Shown: piece by piece, positions 12,490-25,345 of the stretch
How positions within the stretch are numbered: the first letter of the stretch is position 1
Layout: every line of letters starts with the position of its first letter
DNA from: Clusia tigrina
Lineage: Eukaryota; Arthropoda; Insecta; Diptera; Clusiidae
DNA length: 64,000 nt
Direction of reading: 5' to 3'
Assembly (NCBI GenBank): GCA_920105625.2
Contig: OV050032.1
Coordinates: forward strand, 90,380,542-90,444,541
Made by a program: the position numbers and the translations under genes
Notes under the pieces: model-generated
Database searches by the model: none
Seen by the model: only the letters and a program-made list of their open reading frames with translations
Told to the model about the DNA's origin: nothing

Positions 12490-13905
12490 CTTGTAGGTTT
12501 TTACTGGAGCGTCATAAAACCTTGAAATTTTGTAACTATAAAGTACTCGAGCCACTTGTCTATTTAAGCTATCGCTCAAAGCTATGCTACCCTTGAGTCC
12601 CAAATCAGACACTGATAAAACTTCAAATGGCCCTAACTTGTATACGGTACGTCCTACACCTATCAAAGTTTGCAACATACAAATGCTTGTAACTTTTTAC
12701 TGGAGCGTCATAAAACCTTGAAATTTTGTAACAATAAATTACTCGAGCCTCTTGCCAATCTAATCTATCGCTCAAAGCCATGCTACCCTTGACTCCCAAA
12801 TCAAACACTGAGAAAACTTCAAATGGCCCTAACTTCTATACAGTACGTCCTACACCTATCAAAGTTTGCAACATACAAATGCTTGTAAGTTTTTACTGGA
12901 GCGTCATAAAACCTTGAAATTTTGTAACTATAAATTACTCGAGCCTCTTGTCTATTTAAGCTATCGCTCAAAGCTATTCTACCCTTGAGTCCCAAATCAA
13001 AAACTGAGAAAACTTCAAATGGCCCTAACTTCTATACGGTACGTCCTACACCTATCAAAGTTTGCAACATACAACTGCTTGTAACTTTTGACTGGAGCGT
13101 CATAAAACCTTGAAATTTTGTAACAATAAATTACTCGAGCCTCTTGTCTATTTAAGCTATCGCTCAAAGCTAAGCTGCCCTTGAGTCCCAAATCAAACAC
13201 TGAGAAAACTTCAAATGGCCCTAACTTCTATACGGTACGTCCTACACCTATCAAAGTTTGCAACATACAAATGCTTGTAAGTTTTTACTGGAGCGTCATA
13301 AAAGCTTGAAATTTTGTAACTATAAATTACTCGAGCCTCTTGTCTATTTAAGCTATCGCTCAAAGCTATGCTACCTTTGAGTCCCAAATCAAACACTGAG
13401 AAAACTTCAAATGGCCCTAACTTCTATACGGTACGTCCTACACCTATCAAAGTTTGCAACATACAAATGCTTGTACCTTTTTACTGGAGCGGCATAAAAC
13501 CTTGTAATTTTGTAACAATAAAGTACTCGAGTCTCTTGTCTATTTAAGCTATCGCTCAAAGCTATGCTACCCTTGACTCCCAAATCAAACACTGAGAAAA
13601 CTTCAAATGGCCTTAACTTCTATACGGTACTTCCTACACCTATCAAAGTTTGCAACATACAAAAGCTTGTAAGTTTTTACTGGAGCGTCATAAAACATTG
13701 TAATTTTGTAACAATAAAGTACTCGAGCCTCTTGCCAATCTAATCTATCGCTCAAAGCTATGCTACCCTTGAGTCCCAAATCAAACACTGATAAAACTTC
13801 AAATGGCCCTTACTTCTATACGGTACGTCCTACACCTATCAAAGTTTGCAATATACAAATGCTTGTAACTTTTTACTGGAGCGTCATAAAACCTTGAAAT
13901 TTTGT
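12490..13905 (+). repeat. 10-monomer segmental duplication, copy 2 (1960 bp)
   Basis: This is the partner of 10530-11945. It is flanked by chimeric monomers. The unit at 12229 combines the front of the 'acaactgc' subtype with the back of the 'gccatgctaccc' subtype. The unit at 12425 combines a 'tatacagtacg' front with a 'cagacactgataaaac' back. These mark exchange points. Confidence 0.85.
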
Positions 13906-13989
13906 AACTATAAAGTACTCGAGCCTCTTGTCTATTTAAGCTATCGCTCAAAGCTATGCTACCCTTGAGTCCCAAATCAGACACTGATA

Positions 13990-14900
13990 AAACTTCAAAT
14001 GGCCCTAACTTGTATACGGTACGTCCTACACCTATCAAAGTTTGCAACATACAAATGCTTGTAACTTTTTACTGGAGCGTCATAAAACCTTGAAATTTTG
14101 TAACAATAAATTACTCGAGCCTCTTGCCAATCTAATCTATCGCTCAAAGCTATGCTACCCTTGAGTCCCAAATCAAACACTGAGAAAACTTCAAATGGCT
14201 CTAACTTGTATACGGTACGTCCTACACCGATCAAAGTTTGCAACATACAAATGCTTGTTAGTTTTTACTGGAGCGTCATAAAACCTTGAAATTTTGTAAC
14301 TATAAATTACTCGAGCCTCTTGTCTATTTAAGCTATCGCTCAAAGCTATGCTACCCTTGAGTCCCAAATCAAACACTGAGAAAACTTCAAATGGCCCCAG
14401 CTTCTATACGGTACATCCTACACCTATCAAAGTTTGCAACATACAAATGCTTGTAACTTTTTACTGGAGCGTCATAAAACCTTGAAATTTTGTAACTATA
14501 AATTACTCGAGCCTCTTGTCTATTTAAGCTATCGCTCAAAGCTATCCTACCCTTGAGTCCCAAATCAAACACTGATAAAACTTCAAATGGCCCTAACTTC
14601 TATACGGTACGTCCTACACCTATCAAAGTTTGCAACATACAAATGCGTGTAAGTTTTTACTGGAGCGTCATAAAACCTTGAAATTTTGTAACTATAAAGT
14701 ACTCGAGCCTCTTGTCTATTTAAGCTATCGCTCAAAGCTATGCTACCCTTGAGTCCCAAATCAGACACTGATAAAACTTCAAATGGCCCTAACTTGTATA
14801 CGGTACGTCCTACACCTATCAAAGTTTGCAACATACAAATGCTTGTAACTTTTTACTGGAGCGTCATAAAACCTTGAAATTTTGTAACAATAAATTACTC
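13990..14900 (+). repeat. 21-monomer segmental duplication (copy of about 9875-10785, offset 4116 bp)
   Basis: Units 13993, 14189, 14385, 14581 and the front of 14777 match 9877, 10073, 10269, 10465 and 10661. They share the private 'gcttgttagttt' (about 10137 and 14253). In the unit at 14777 the match stops and the back half becomes the 'gctaagctgccc' subtype. Confidence 0.85.
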
Positions 14901-15756
14901 GAGCCTCTTGTCTATTTAAGCTATCGCTCAAAGCTAAGCTGCCCTTGAGTCCCAAATCAAACACTGAGAAAACTTCAAATGGCCCTAACTTCTATACGGT
15001 ACGTCCTACACCTATCAAGGTTTGCAACATACAAATGCTTGTAAGTTTTTACTGGAGCGTCATAAAAGCTTGAAATTTTGTAACTATAAATTACTCGAGC
15101 CTCTTGTCTATTTAAGCTATCGCTCAAAGCTATGCTACCTTTGAGTCCCAAATCAAACACTGAGAAAACTTCAAATGGCCCTAACTTCTATACGGTACGT
15201 CCTACACCTATCAAAGTTTGCAACATACAAATGCTTGTACCTTTTTACTGGAGCGGCATAAAACCTTGTAATTTTGTAACAATAAAGTACTCGAGCCTCT
15301 TGTCTATTTAAGCTATCGCTCAAAGCTATGCTACCCTTGAGTCCCAAATCAAACACTGAGAAAACTTCAAATGGCCTTAACTTCTATACGGTACTTCCTA
15401 CACCTATCAAAGTTTGCAACATACAAAAGCTTGTAAGTTTTTACTGGAGCGTCATAAAACATTGTAATTTTGTAACAATAAAATACTCGAGCCTCTTGCC
15501 AATCTAATCTATCGCTCAAACCTATGCTACCCTTGAGTCCCAAATCAAACACTGATAAAACTTCAAATGGCCCTTACTTCTATACGGTACGTCCTACACC
15601 TATCAAAGTTTGCAATATACAAATGCTTGTAACTTTTTACTGGAGCGTCATAAAACCTTGAAATTTTGTAACAATAAAGTACTCGAGCCTCTTGCTAATC
15701 TAACCTATCGCTCAAAGCTATGCTACCCTTGAGTCCCAAATCAAACACTGAGAAAA
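14901..15756 (+). repeat. 9-monomer offset block (copy of about 13140-13900)
   Basis: From the back of the unit at 14777 through 15561, units match 13013 (back half), 13209, 13405, 13601 and 13797 at 1764 bp (9 monomers). The join with the preceding block keeps the 196-bp register. Confidence 0.8.
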
Positions 15757-16148
15757 CTTCAAATGGCCCTAACTTCTATACGGTACGTCCTACACCTATC
15801 AAAGTTTGCAATATACAAATGCTTGTAACTTTTTACTGGAGCGTCAGAAAACCTTGAAATTTTGTAACAATAAAGTACTCGAGCCTCTTGCCAATTTAAT
15901 CTATCGCTCAAAGCTATGCTACCCTTGAGTCCCAAATCAAACACTGAGAAAACTTCAAATGGCCCTAACTTCCATACGGTACGTCCTACACCTATCAAAG
16001 TTTGCAACATACAAATGCTTGTAAGTTTTTACTGGAGCGTCATAAAACCTTGAAATTTTGTAACAATAAAGTACTCGAGCCTCTTGTCAATCTAATCTAT
16101 CGCTCAAAGCTATGCTACCCTTGAGTCCCAAATCAAACACTGAGGAAA

Positions 16149-18300
16149 CTTCAAATGGCCCTAACTTGTATACGGTACGTCCTACACCTATCAAAGTTTG
16201 CAACATACAAATGCTTGTAACTTTTTACTGGAGCGTCATAAAACCTTGAAATTTTGTAACAATAAATTACTCGAGCCTCTTGCCAATCTAATCTATCGCT
16301 CAAAGCTATGCTACCCTTGAGTCCCAAATCAAACACTGAGAAAACTTCAAATGGCCCTAACTTGTATACGGTACGTTCTACACCTATCAAAGTTTGCAAC
16401 ATACAAATGCTTGTAAGTTTTTACTGGAGCGTCATAAAACCTTGAAATTTTGTAACTATAAATTACTCGAGCCTCTTGTCTATTTAAGCTATCGCTCAAA
16501 GCTATGCTACCCTTAAGTCCCAAATCAAACACTGAGAAAACTTCAAATGGCCCCAGCTTCTATACGGTACATCCTACACCTATCAAAGTTTGCAACATAC
16601 AAATACTTGTAACTTTTTACTGGAGCGTCATAAAACCTTGAAATTTTGTAACTATAAATTACTCGAGCCTCTTGTCTATTTAAGCTATCGCTCAAAGCTA
16701 TCCTACCCTTGAGTCCCAAATCAAACACTGATAAAACTTCAAATGGCCCTAACTTCTATACGGTACGTCCTACACCTATCAAAGTTTGCAACATACAAAT
16801 GCATGTAAGTTTTTACTGGAGCGTCATAAAACCTTGAAATTTTGTAACTATAAAGTACTCGAGCCTCTTGTCTATTTAAGCTATCGCTCAAAGCTATGCT
16901 ACCCTTGAGTCCCAAATCAGACACTGATAAAACTTCAAATGGCCCTAACTTGTATACGGTACGTCCTACACCTATCAAAGTTTGCAACATACAAATGCTT
17001 GTAACTTTTTACTGGAGCGTCATAAAACCTTGAAATTTTGTAACAATAAATTACTCGAGCCTCTTGCCAATCTAATCTATCGCTCAAAGCCATGCTACCC
17101 TTGACTACCAAATCAAACACTGAGAAAACTTCAAATGGCCCTAACTTCTATACAGTACGTCCTACACCTATCAAAGTTTGCAACATACAAATGCTTGTAA
17201 GTTTTTACTGGAGCGTCATAAAACCTTGAAATTTTGTAACTATAAATTACTCGAGCCTCTTGTCTATTTAAGCTATCGCTCAAAGCTATTCTACCCTTGA
17301 GTCCCAAATCAAAAACTGAGAAAACTTCAAATGGCCCTAACTTCTATACGGTACGTCCTACACCTATCAAAGTTTGCAACATACAACTGCTTGTAACTTT
17401 TTACTGGAGCGTCATAAAACCTTGAAATTTTGTAACAATAAATTACTCGAGCCTCTTGTCTATTTAAGCTATCGCTCAAAGCTAAGCTGCCCTTGAGTCC
17501 CAAATCAAACACTGAGAAAACTTCAAATGGCCCTAACTTCTATACGGTACGTCCTACACCTATCAAAGTTTGCAACATACAAATGCTTGTAAGTTTTTAC
17601 TGGAGCGTCATAAAAGCTTGAAATTTTGTAACTATAAATTACTCGAGCCTCTTGTCTATTTAAGCTATCGCTCAAAGCTATGCTACCTTTGAGTCCCAAA
17701 TCAAACACTGAGAAAACTTCAAATGGCCCTAACTTCTATACGGTACGTCCTACACCTATCAAAGTTTGCAACATACAAATGCTTGTAACTTTTTACTGGA
17801 GCGTCATAAAACCTTGTAATTTTGTAACAATAAAGTACTCGAGCCTCTTGTCTATTTAAGCTATCGCTCAAAGCTATGCTACCCTTGAGTCCCAAATCAA
17901 ACACTGAGAAAACTTCAAATGGCCTTAACTTCTATACGGTACTTCCTACACCTATCAAAGTTTGCAACATACAAAAGCTTGTAAGTTTTTACTGGAGCGT
18001 CATAAAACATTGTAATTTTGTAACAATAAAGTACTCGAGCCTCTTGCCAATCTAATCAATCGCTCAAAGCTATGCTACCCTTGAGTCCCAAATCAAACAC
18101 TGATAAAACTTCAAATGGCCCTTACTTCTATACGGTACGTCCTACACCTATCAAAGTTTGCAATATACAAATGCTTGTAACCTTTTACTGGAGCGTCACA
18201 AAACCTTGAAATTTTGTAACAATAAAGTACTCGAGCCTCTTGCTAATCTAATCTATCGCTCAAAGCTATGCTACCCTTGAGTCCCAAATCAAACACTGAG
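16149..18300 (+). repeat. 32-monomer offset block, copy 2 (6272 bp)
   Basis: This is the partner of 9877-12030. Private changes include 'gcatgtaag' for 'gcgtgtaag' near 16801 and 'cccttaagtcc' near 16512. The latter is shared with the copies at about 21985 and 27668 but not with 10240, so it dates their common ancestor. Confidence 0.87.
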
Positions 18301-18500
18301 AAAACTTCAAATGGCCCTAACTTCTATACGGTACGTCCTACACCTATCAAAGTTTGCAATATACAAATGCTTGTAACTTTTTACTGGAGCGTCAGAAAAC
18401 CTTGAAATTTTGTAACAATAAAGTACTCGAGCCTCTTGCCAATTTAATCTATCGCTCAAAGCTATGCTACCCTTGAGTCCCAAATCAAACACTGAGAAAA

Positions 18501-18685
18501 CTTCAAATGGCCCTAACTTCCATACGGTACGTCCTACACCTATCAAAGTTTGCAACATACAAATGCTTGTAAGTTTTTACTGGAACCTTGAAATTTTGTA
18601 ACAATAAAGTACTCGAGCCTCTTGTCAATCTAATCTATCGCTCAAAGCTATGCTACACTTGAGTCCCAAATCAAACACTGAGAAA
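18501..18685 (+). repeat. 185-bp monomer with private 10-bp deletion
   Basis: The unit reads 'ttactggaaccttg' near 18577-18590, where normal units have 'ggagcgtcataaaacc'. That is a loss of 10 bp. The end of the unit also carries the 1-bp 'gagaaacttc' shortening. The equivalent units at 23388 and 29069 are not deleted at the internal site, so the 10-bp loss is later than, or confined to, this copy. Confidence 0.93.
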
Positions 18686-19664
18686 CTTCAAATGGCCCTA
18701 ACTTCTATACGGTACGTCCTACACCTATCAAACTTTGCAACATACAAATGCTTGTAAGTTTTTACTGGAGCGTCATAAAACCTTGAAATTTTGTAACTAT
18801 AAAGTACTCGAGCCTCTTGCCAATTTAAGCTATCGCTCAAAGCTATGCTACCCTTGAGTCCCAAATCAAACACTGAGAAAACTTCAAATTGCCCTAACTT
18901 CTATACGGTACGTCCTACACCTATCAAAGTTTGCAATATACAAATGCTTGTAACTTTTTACTGGAGCGTCAGAAAACCTTGAAATTTTGTAACAATAAAG
19001 TACTCGAGCCTCTTGCCAATTTAATCTATCGCTCAAAGCTATGCTACCCTTGAGTCCCAAATCAAACACTGAGAAAACTTCAAATGGCCCTAACTTCTAT
19101 ACGGTACGTCCTACACCTATCAAAGTTTGCAATATACAAATGCTTGTAAGTTTTTACTGGAGCGTCATAAAACCTTGAAATTTTGTAACAATAAAGTACT
19201 CGAGCCTCTTGTCAATCTAATCTATCGCTCAAAGCTATGCTACACTTGAGTAACAAATCAAACACTGAGAAAACTTCAAATGGCCCTAACTTCTATACGG
19301 TACGTCCTACAACTATCAAACTTTGCAACATACAAATGCTTGTAAGTTTTTACTGGAGCGTCATAAAACCTTGAAATTTTGTAACAATAAATTACTCAAG
19401 CCTCTTGTCTATTTAATCTATCGCTCAAAGCTATGCTACCCTTGAGTCCCAAATCAAACACTGATAAGACTTCAAATGGCCCTAACTTCTATACGGTACG
19501 TCCTACACCTATCAAAGTTTGCAACATACAAATGCTTGTAAGTTTTTACTGGAGCGTCATAAAACCTTGAAATTTTGTAACAATAAAGTACTCGAGCCTC
19601 TTGTCAATCTAATCTATCGCTCAAAGCTATGCTACACTTGAGTCCCAAATCAAACACTGAGAAA

Positions 19665-22600
19665 CTTCAAATGGCCCTAACTTCTATACGGTACGTCCTA
19701 CACCTATCAAACTTTGCAACATACAAATGCTTGTGAGTTTTTACTGGAGCGTCATAAAACCTTGAAATTTTGCAACAATAAATTACTCGAGCCTCTTGTC
19801 TATTTAATCTATCGCTCAAAGCTATGCTACCCTTGAGTCCCAAATCAAACACTGATAAGACTTCAAATGGCCCTAACTTCTATACGGTACGTCCTACACC
19901 TATCAAAGTTTGCAACATACATATGCTTGTAAGTTTTTACTGGAGCGTCATAAAACCTTGAAATTTTGTAACAATAAAGTACTCGAGCCTCTTGTGAATC
20001 TAATCTATCGCTCAAAGCTATGCTACACTTGAGTCCCAAATCAAACACTGAGAAACTTCAAATGGCCCTAACTTCTATACGGTACGTCCTACACCTATCA
20101 AAGTTTGCAACATACAAATGCTTGTAAGTTTTTACTGGAGCGTCATAAAACCTTGAAATTTTGTAACTATAAATTACTCGAGCCTCTTGTCTATTTAAGC
20201 TATCGCTCAAAGCTATTCTACCCTTGAGTCCCAAATCAAAAACTGAGAAAACTTCAAATGGCCCTAACTTCTATACGGTACGTCCTACACCTATCAAAGT
20301 TTACAACATACAACTGCTTGTAACTTTTTACTGGAGCGTCATAAAACCTTGAAATTTTGTAACAATAAATTACTCGAGCCTCTTGTCTATTTAAGCTATC
20401 GCTCAAAGCTAAGCTGCCCTTGAGTCCCAAATCAAACACTGAGAAAACTTCAAATGCCCCTAACTTCTATACGGTACGTCCTACACCTATCAAAGTTTGC
20501 AACATACAAATGCTTGTAAGTTTTTACTGGAGCGTCATAAAAGCTTGAAATTTTGTAACTATAAATTACTCGAGCCTCTTGTCTATTTAAGCTATCGCTC
20601 AAAGCTATGCTACCTTTGAGTCCCAAATCAAACACTGAGAAAACTTCAAATGGCCCTAACTTCTATACGGTACGTCCTACACCTATCAAAGTTTGCAACA
20701 TACAAATGCTTGTACCTTTTTACTGGAGCGGCATAAAACCTTGTAATTTTGTAACAATAAAGTACTCGAGCCTCTTGTCTATTTAAGCTATCGCTCAAAG
20801 CTATGCTACCCTTGAGTCCCAAATCAAACACTGAGAAAACTTCAAATGGCCTTAACTTCTATACGGTACTTCCTACACCTATCAAAGTTTGCAACATACA
20901 AAAGCTTGTAAGTTTTTACTGGAGCGTCATAAAACATTGTAATTTTGTAACAATAAAGTACTCGAGCCTCTTGCCAATCTAATCTATCGCTCAAAGCTAT
21001 GCTACCCTTGAGTCCCAAATCAAACACTGATAAAACTTCAAATGGCCCTTACTTCTATACGGTACGTCCTACACCTATCAAAGCTTGCAATATACAAATG
21101 CTTGTAACTTTTTACTGGAGCGTCATAAAACCTTGAAATTTTGTAACAATAAAGTACTCGAGCCTCTTGCTAATCTAATCTATCACTCAAAGCTATGCTA
21201 CCCTTGAGTCCCAAATCAAACACTGAGAAAACTTCAAATGGCCCTAACTTCTATACGGTACGTCCTACACCTATCAAAGTTTGCAATATACAAATGCTTG
21301 TAACTTTTTACTGGAGCGTCAGAAAACCTTGAAATTTTGTAACAATAAAGTACTCGAGCCTCTTGCCAATTTAATCTATCGCTCAAAGCTATGCTACCCT
21401 TGAGTCCCAAATCAAACACTGAGAAAACTTCAAATGGCCCTAACTTCCATACGGTACGTCCTACACCTATCAAAGTTTGCAACATACAAATGCTTGTAAG
21501 TTTTTACTGGAGCGTCATAAAACCTTTAAATTTTGTAACAATAAAGTACTCGAGCCTCTTGTCAATCTAATCTATCGCTCAAAGCTATGCTACCCTTGAG
21601 TCCCAAATCAAACACTGAGAAAACTTCAAATGGCCCTAACTTGTATACGGTACGTCCTACACCTATCAAAGTTTGCAACATACAAATGCTTGTAACTTTT
21701 TACTGGAGCGTCATAAAACCTTGAAATTTTGTAACAATAAATTACTCGAGCCTCTTGCCAATCTAATCTATCGCTCAAAGCTATGCTACCCTTGAGTCCC
21801 AAATCAAACACTGAGAAAACTTCAAATGGCCCTAACTTGTATACGGTACGTCCTACACCTATCAAAGTTTGCAACATACAAATGCTTGTAAGTTTTTACT
21901 GGAGCGTCATAAAACCTTGAAATTTTGTAACTATAAATTACTCGAGCCTCTTGTCTATTTAAGCTATCGCTCAAAGCTATGCTACCCTTAAGTCCCAAAT
22001 CAAACACTGAGAAAACTTCAAATGGCCCCAGCTTCTATACGGTACATCCTACACCTATCAAAGTTTGCAACATACAAATACTTGTAACTTTTTACTGGAG
22101 CGTCAAAAAACCTTGAAATTTTGTAACTATAAATTACTCGAGCCTCTTGTCTATTTAAGCTATCGCTCAAAGCTATCCTACCCTTGAGTCCCAAATCAAA
22201 CACTGATAAAACTTCAAATGGCCCTAACTTCTATACGGTACGTCCTACACCTATCAAAGTTTGCAACATACAAATGCGTGTAAGTTTTTACTGGAGCGTC
22301 ATAAAACCTTGAAATTTTGTAACTATAAAGTACTCGAGCCTCTTGTCTATTTAAGCTATCGCTCAAAGCTATGCTACCCTTGAGTCCCAAATCAGACACT
22401 GATAAAACTTCAAATGGCCCTAACTTGTATACGGTACGTCCTACACCTATCAAAGTTTGCAACATACAAATGCTTGTAACTTTTTACTGGAGCGTCATAA
22501 AACCTTGAAATTTTGTAACAATAAATTACTCGAGCCTCTTGCCAATCTAATCTATCGCTCAAAGCCATGCTACCCTTGACTCCCAAATCAAACACTGAGA

Positions 22601-25345
22601 AAACTTCAAATGGCCCTAACTTCTATACAGTACGTCCTACACCTATCAAAGTTTGCAACATACAAATGCTTGTAAGTTTTTACTGGAGCGTCATAAAACC
22701 TTGAAATTTTGTAACTATAAATTACTCGAGCCTCTTGTCTATTTAAGCTATCGCTCAAAGCTATTCTACCCTTGAGTCCCAAATCAAAAACTGAGAAAAC
22801 TTCAAATGGCCCTAACTTCTATACGGTACGTCCTACACCTATCAAAGTTTGCAACATACAACTGCTTGTAACTTTTTACTGGAGCGTCATAAAACCTTGA
22901 AATTTTGTAACAATAAATTACTCGAGCCTCTTGTCTATTTAAGCTATCGCTCAAAGCTAAGCTGCCCTTGAGTCCCAAATCAAACACTGAGAAAACTTCA
23001 AATGGCCCTAACTTCTATACGGTACGTCCTACACCTATCAAAGTTTGCAACATACAAATGCTTGTAAGTTTTTACTGGAGCGTCATAAAAGCTTGAAATT
23101 TTGTAACTATAAATTACTCGAGCCTCTTGTCTATTTAAGCTATCGCTCAAAGCTATGCTACCTTTGAGTCCCAAATCAAACACTGAGAAAACTTCAAATG
23201 GCCCTAACTTCTATACGGTACGTCCTACACCTATCAAAGTTTGCAATATACAAATGCTTGTAACTTTTTACTGGAGCGTCAGAAAACCTTGAAATTTTGT
23301 AACAATAAAGTACTCGAGCCTCTTGCCAATTTAATCTATCGCTCAAAGCTATGCTACCCTTGAGTCCCAAATCAAACACTGAGAAAACTTCAAATGGCCC
23401 TAACTTCCATACGGTACGTCCTACACCTATCAAAGTTTGCAACATACAAATGCTTGTAAGTTTTTACTGGAGCGTCATAAAACCTTGAAATTTTGTAACA
23501 ATAAAGTACTCGAGCCTCTTGTCAATCTAATCTATCGCTCAAAGCTATGCTACACTTGAGTCCCAAATCAAACACTGAGAAACTTCAAATGGCCCTAACT
23601 TCTATACGGTACGTCCTACACCTATCAAACTTTGCAACATACAAATGCTTGTAAGTTTTTACTGGAGCGTCATAAAACCTTGAAATTTTGTAACTATAAA
23701 GTACTCGAGCCTCTTGCCAATTTAAGCTATCGCTCAAAGCTATGCTACCCTTGAGTCCCAAATCAAACACTGAGAAAACTTCAAATGGCCCTAACTTCTA
23801 TACGGTACGTCCTACACCTATCAAAGTTTGCAATATACAAATGCTTGTAACTTTTTACTGGAGCGTCAGAAAACCTTGAAATTTTGTAACAATAAAGTAC
23901 TCGAGCCTCTTGCCAATTAAATCTATCGCTCAAAGCTATGCTATCCTTGAGTCCCAAATCAAACACTGAGAAAACTTCAAATGGCCCTAACTTCTATACG
24001 GTACGTCCTACACTTATCAAAGTTTGCAATATACAAATGCTTGTAAGTTTTTACTGGAGCGTCATAAAACCTTGAAATTTTGTAACAATAAAGTACTCGA
24101 GCCTCTTGTCAATCTAATCTATCGCTCAAAGCTATGCTACACTTGAGTAACAAATCAAACACTGAGAAAACTTCAAATGGCCCTAACTTCTATACGGTAC
24201 GTCCTACAACTATCAAACTTTGCAACATACAAATGCTTGTAAGTTTTTACTGGAGCGTCATAAAACCTTGAAATTTTGTAACAATAAATTACTCAAGCCT
24301 CTTGTCTATTTAATCTATCGCTCAAAGCTATGCTACCCTTGAGTCCCAAATCAAACACTGATAAGACTTCAAATGGCCCTAACTTCTATACGGTACGTCC
24401 TACACCTATCAAAGTTTGCAACATACAAATGCTTGTAAGTTTTTACTGGAGCGTCATTAAACCTTGAAATTTTGTAACAATAAAGTACTCGAGCCTCTTG
24501 CCAATCTAATCTATCGCTCAAAGCTATGCTACCCTTGAGTCCCAAATCAAACACTGAGAAAACTTCAAATGGTCCTAACTTGTATACGGTACTTCCTACA
24601 CCTATCAAAGTTTGCAACATACAAATGCTTGTAACTTTTTACTGGAGCGTCATAAAACCTTGAAATTTTGTAACAATAAATTACTCGAGCCTCTTGCCAA
24701 TCTAATCTATCGCTCAAAGCTATGCTACCCTTGAGTCCCAACTCTAACACTGAGAAAACTTCAAATGGCCCTTACTTCTATACGGTACGTCCTACACCTA
24801 TCAAAGTTTGCAACATACAAATGCTTGTAACTTTTTACTGGAGCGTCATAAAACCTTGAAATTTTGTAACAATAAAGTACTCGAGCCTCTTGCCAATTTA
24901 AGCTATCGCTCAAAGCTATGCTACCCTTGAGTCCCAAATCAAACACTGAGAAAACTTCAAATGGCCCTAACTTCTATACGGTACGTCCTACACCTATCAA
25001 AGTTTGCAATATACAAATGCTTGTAACTTTTTACTGGAGCGTCACAAAACCTTGAAATTTTGTAACAATAAAGTACTCGAGCCTCTTGCCAATTTAATCT
25101 ATCGCTCAAAGCTATGCTACCCTTGAGTCCCAAATCAAACACTGAGAAAACTTCAAATGGCCCTAACTTCCATACGGTACGTCCTACACCTATCAAAGTT
25201 TGCAACATACAAATGCTTGTAAGTTTTTACTGGAGCGTCATAAAACCTTGAAATTTTGTAACAATAAAGTACTCGAGCCTCTTGTCAATCTAATCTATCG
25301 CTCAAAGCTATGCTACACTTGAGTCCCAAATCAAACACTGAGAAA
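19665..25345 (+). repeat. 29-monomer HOR unit, copy 1 (5681 bp)
   Basis: There are 29 monomers, three of them 195 bp long, giving 29 x 196 - 3 = 5681 bp. Every unit from 19665 to 25151 has a counterpart exactly 5681 bp downstream. By eye I count about ten substitutions between the copies. Examples are 'cttgtgagttt' near 19730, 'tatcactc' near 21181, 'gtcaaaaaacc' near 22103 and 'cacttatc' near 24011, each differing from the normal form in copy 2. That is roughly 99.8% identity, against the several-percent divergence between neighbouring monomers. The left edge of the match is between about 19490 and 19590. Confidence 0.92.

Larger units (their letters stand above)
15757..19500 (+). repeat. 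HOR predecessor of the 29-monomer unit
   Basis: Units 15757 to 17521 match 21232 to 22996 at 5475 bp (28 monomers less 13 bp). The units at 17717, 17913 and 18109 are then missing from the downstream copy. The match resumes with 18305, 18501, 18686, 18882, 19078 and 19274 against 23192, 23388, 23583, 23779, 23975 and 24171. The region is a diverged version of the 29-monomer HOR with three extra monomers here. It lacks the four-monomer module found near 24563-25345. Confidence 0.83.
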
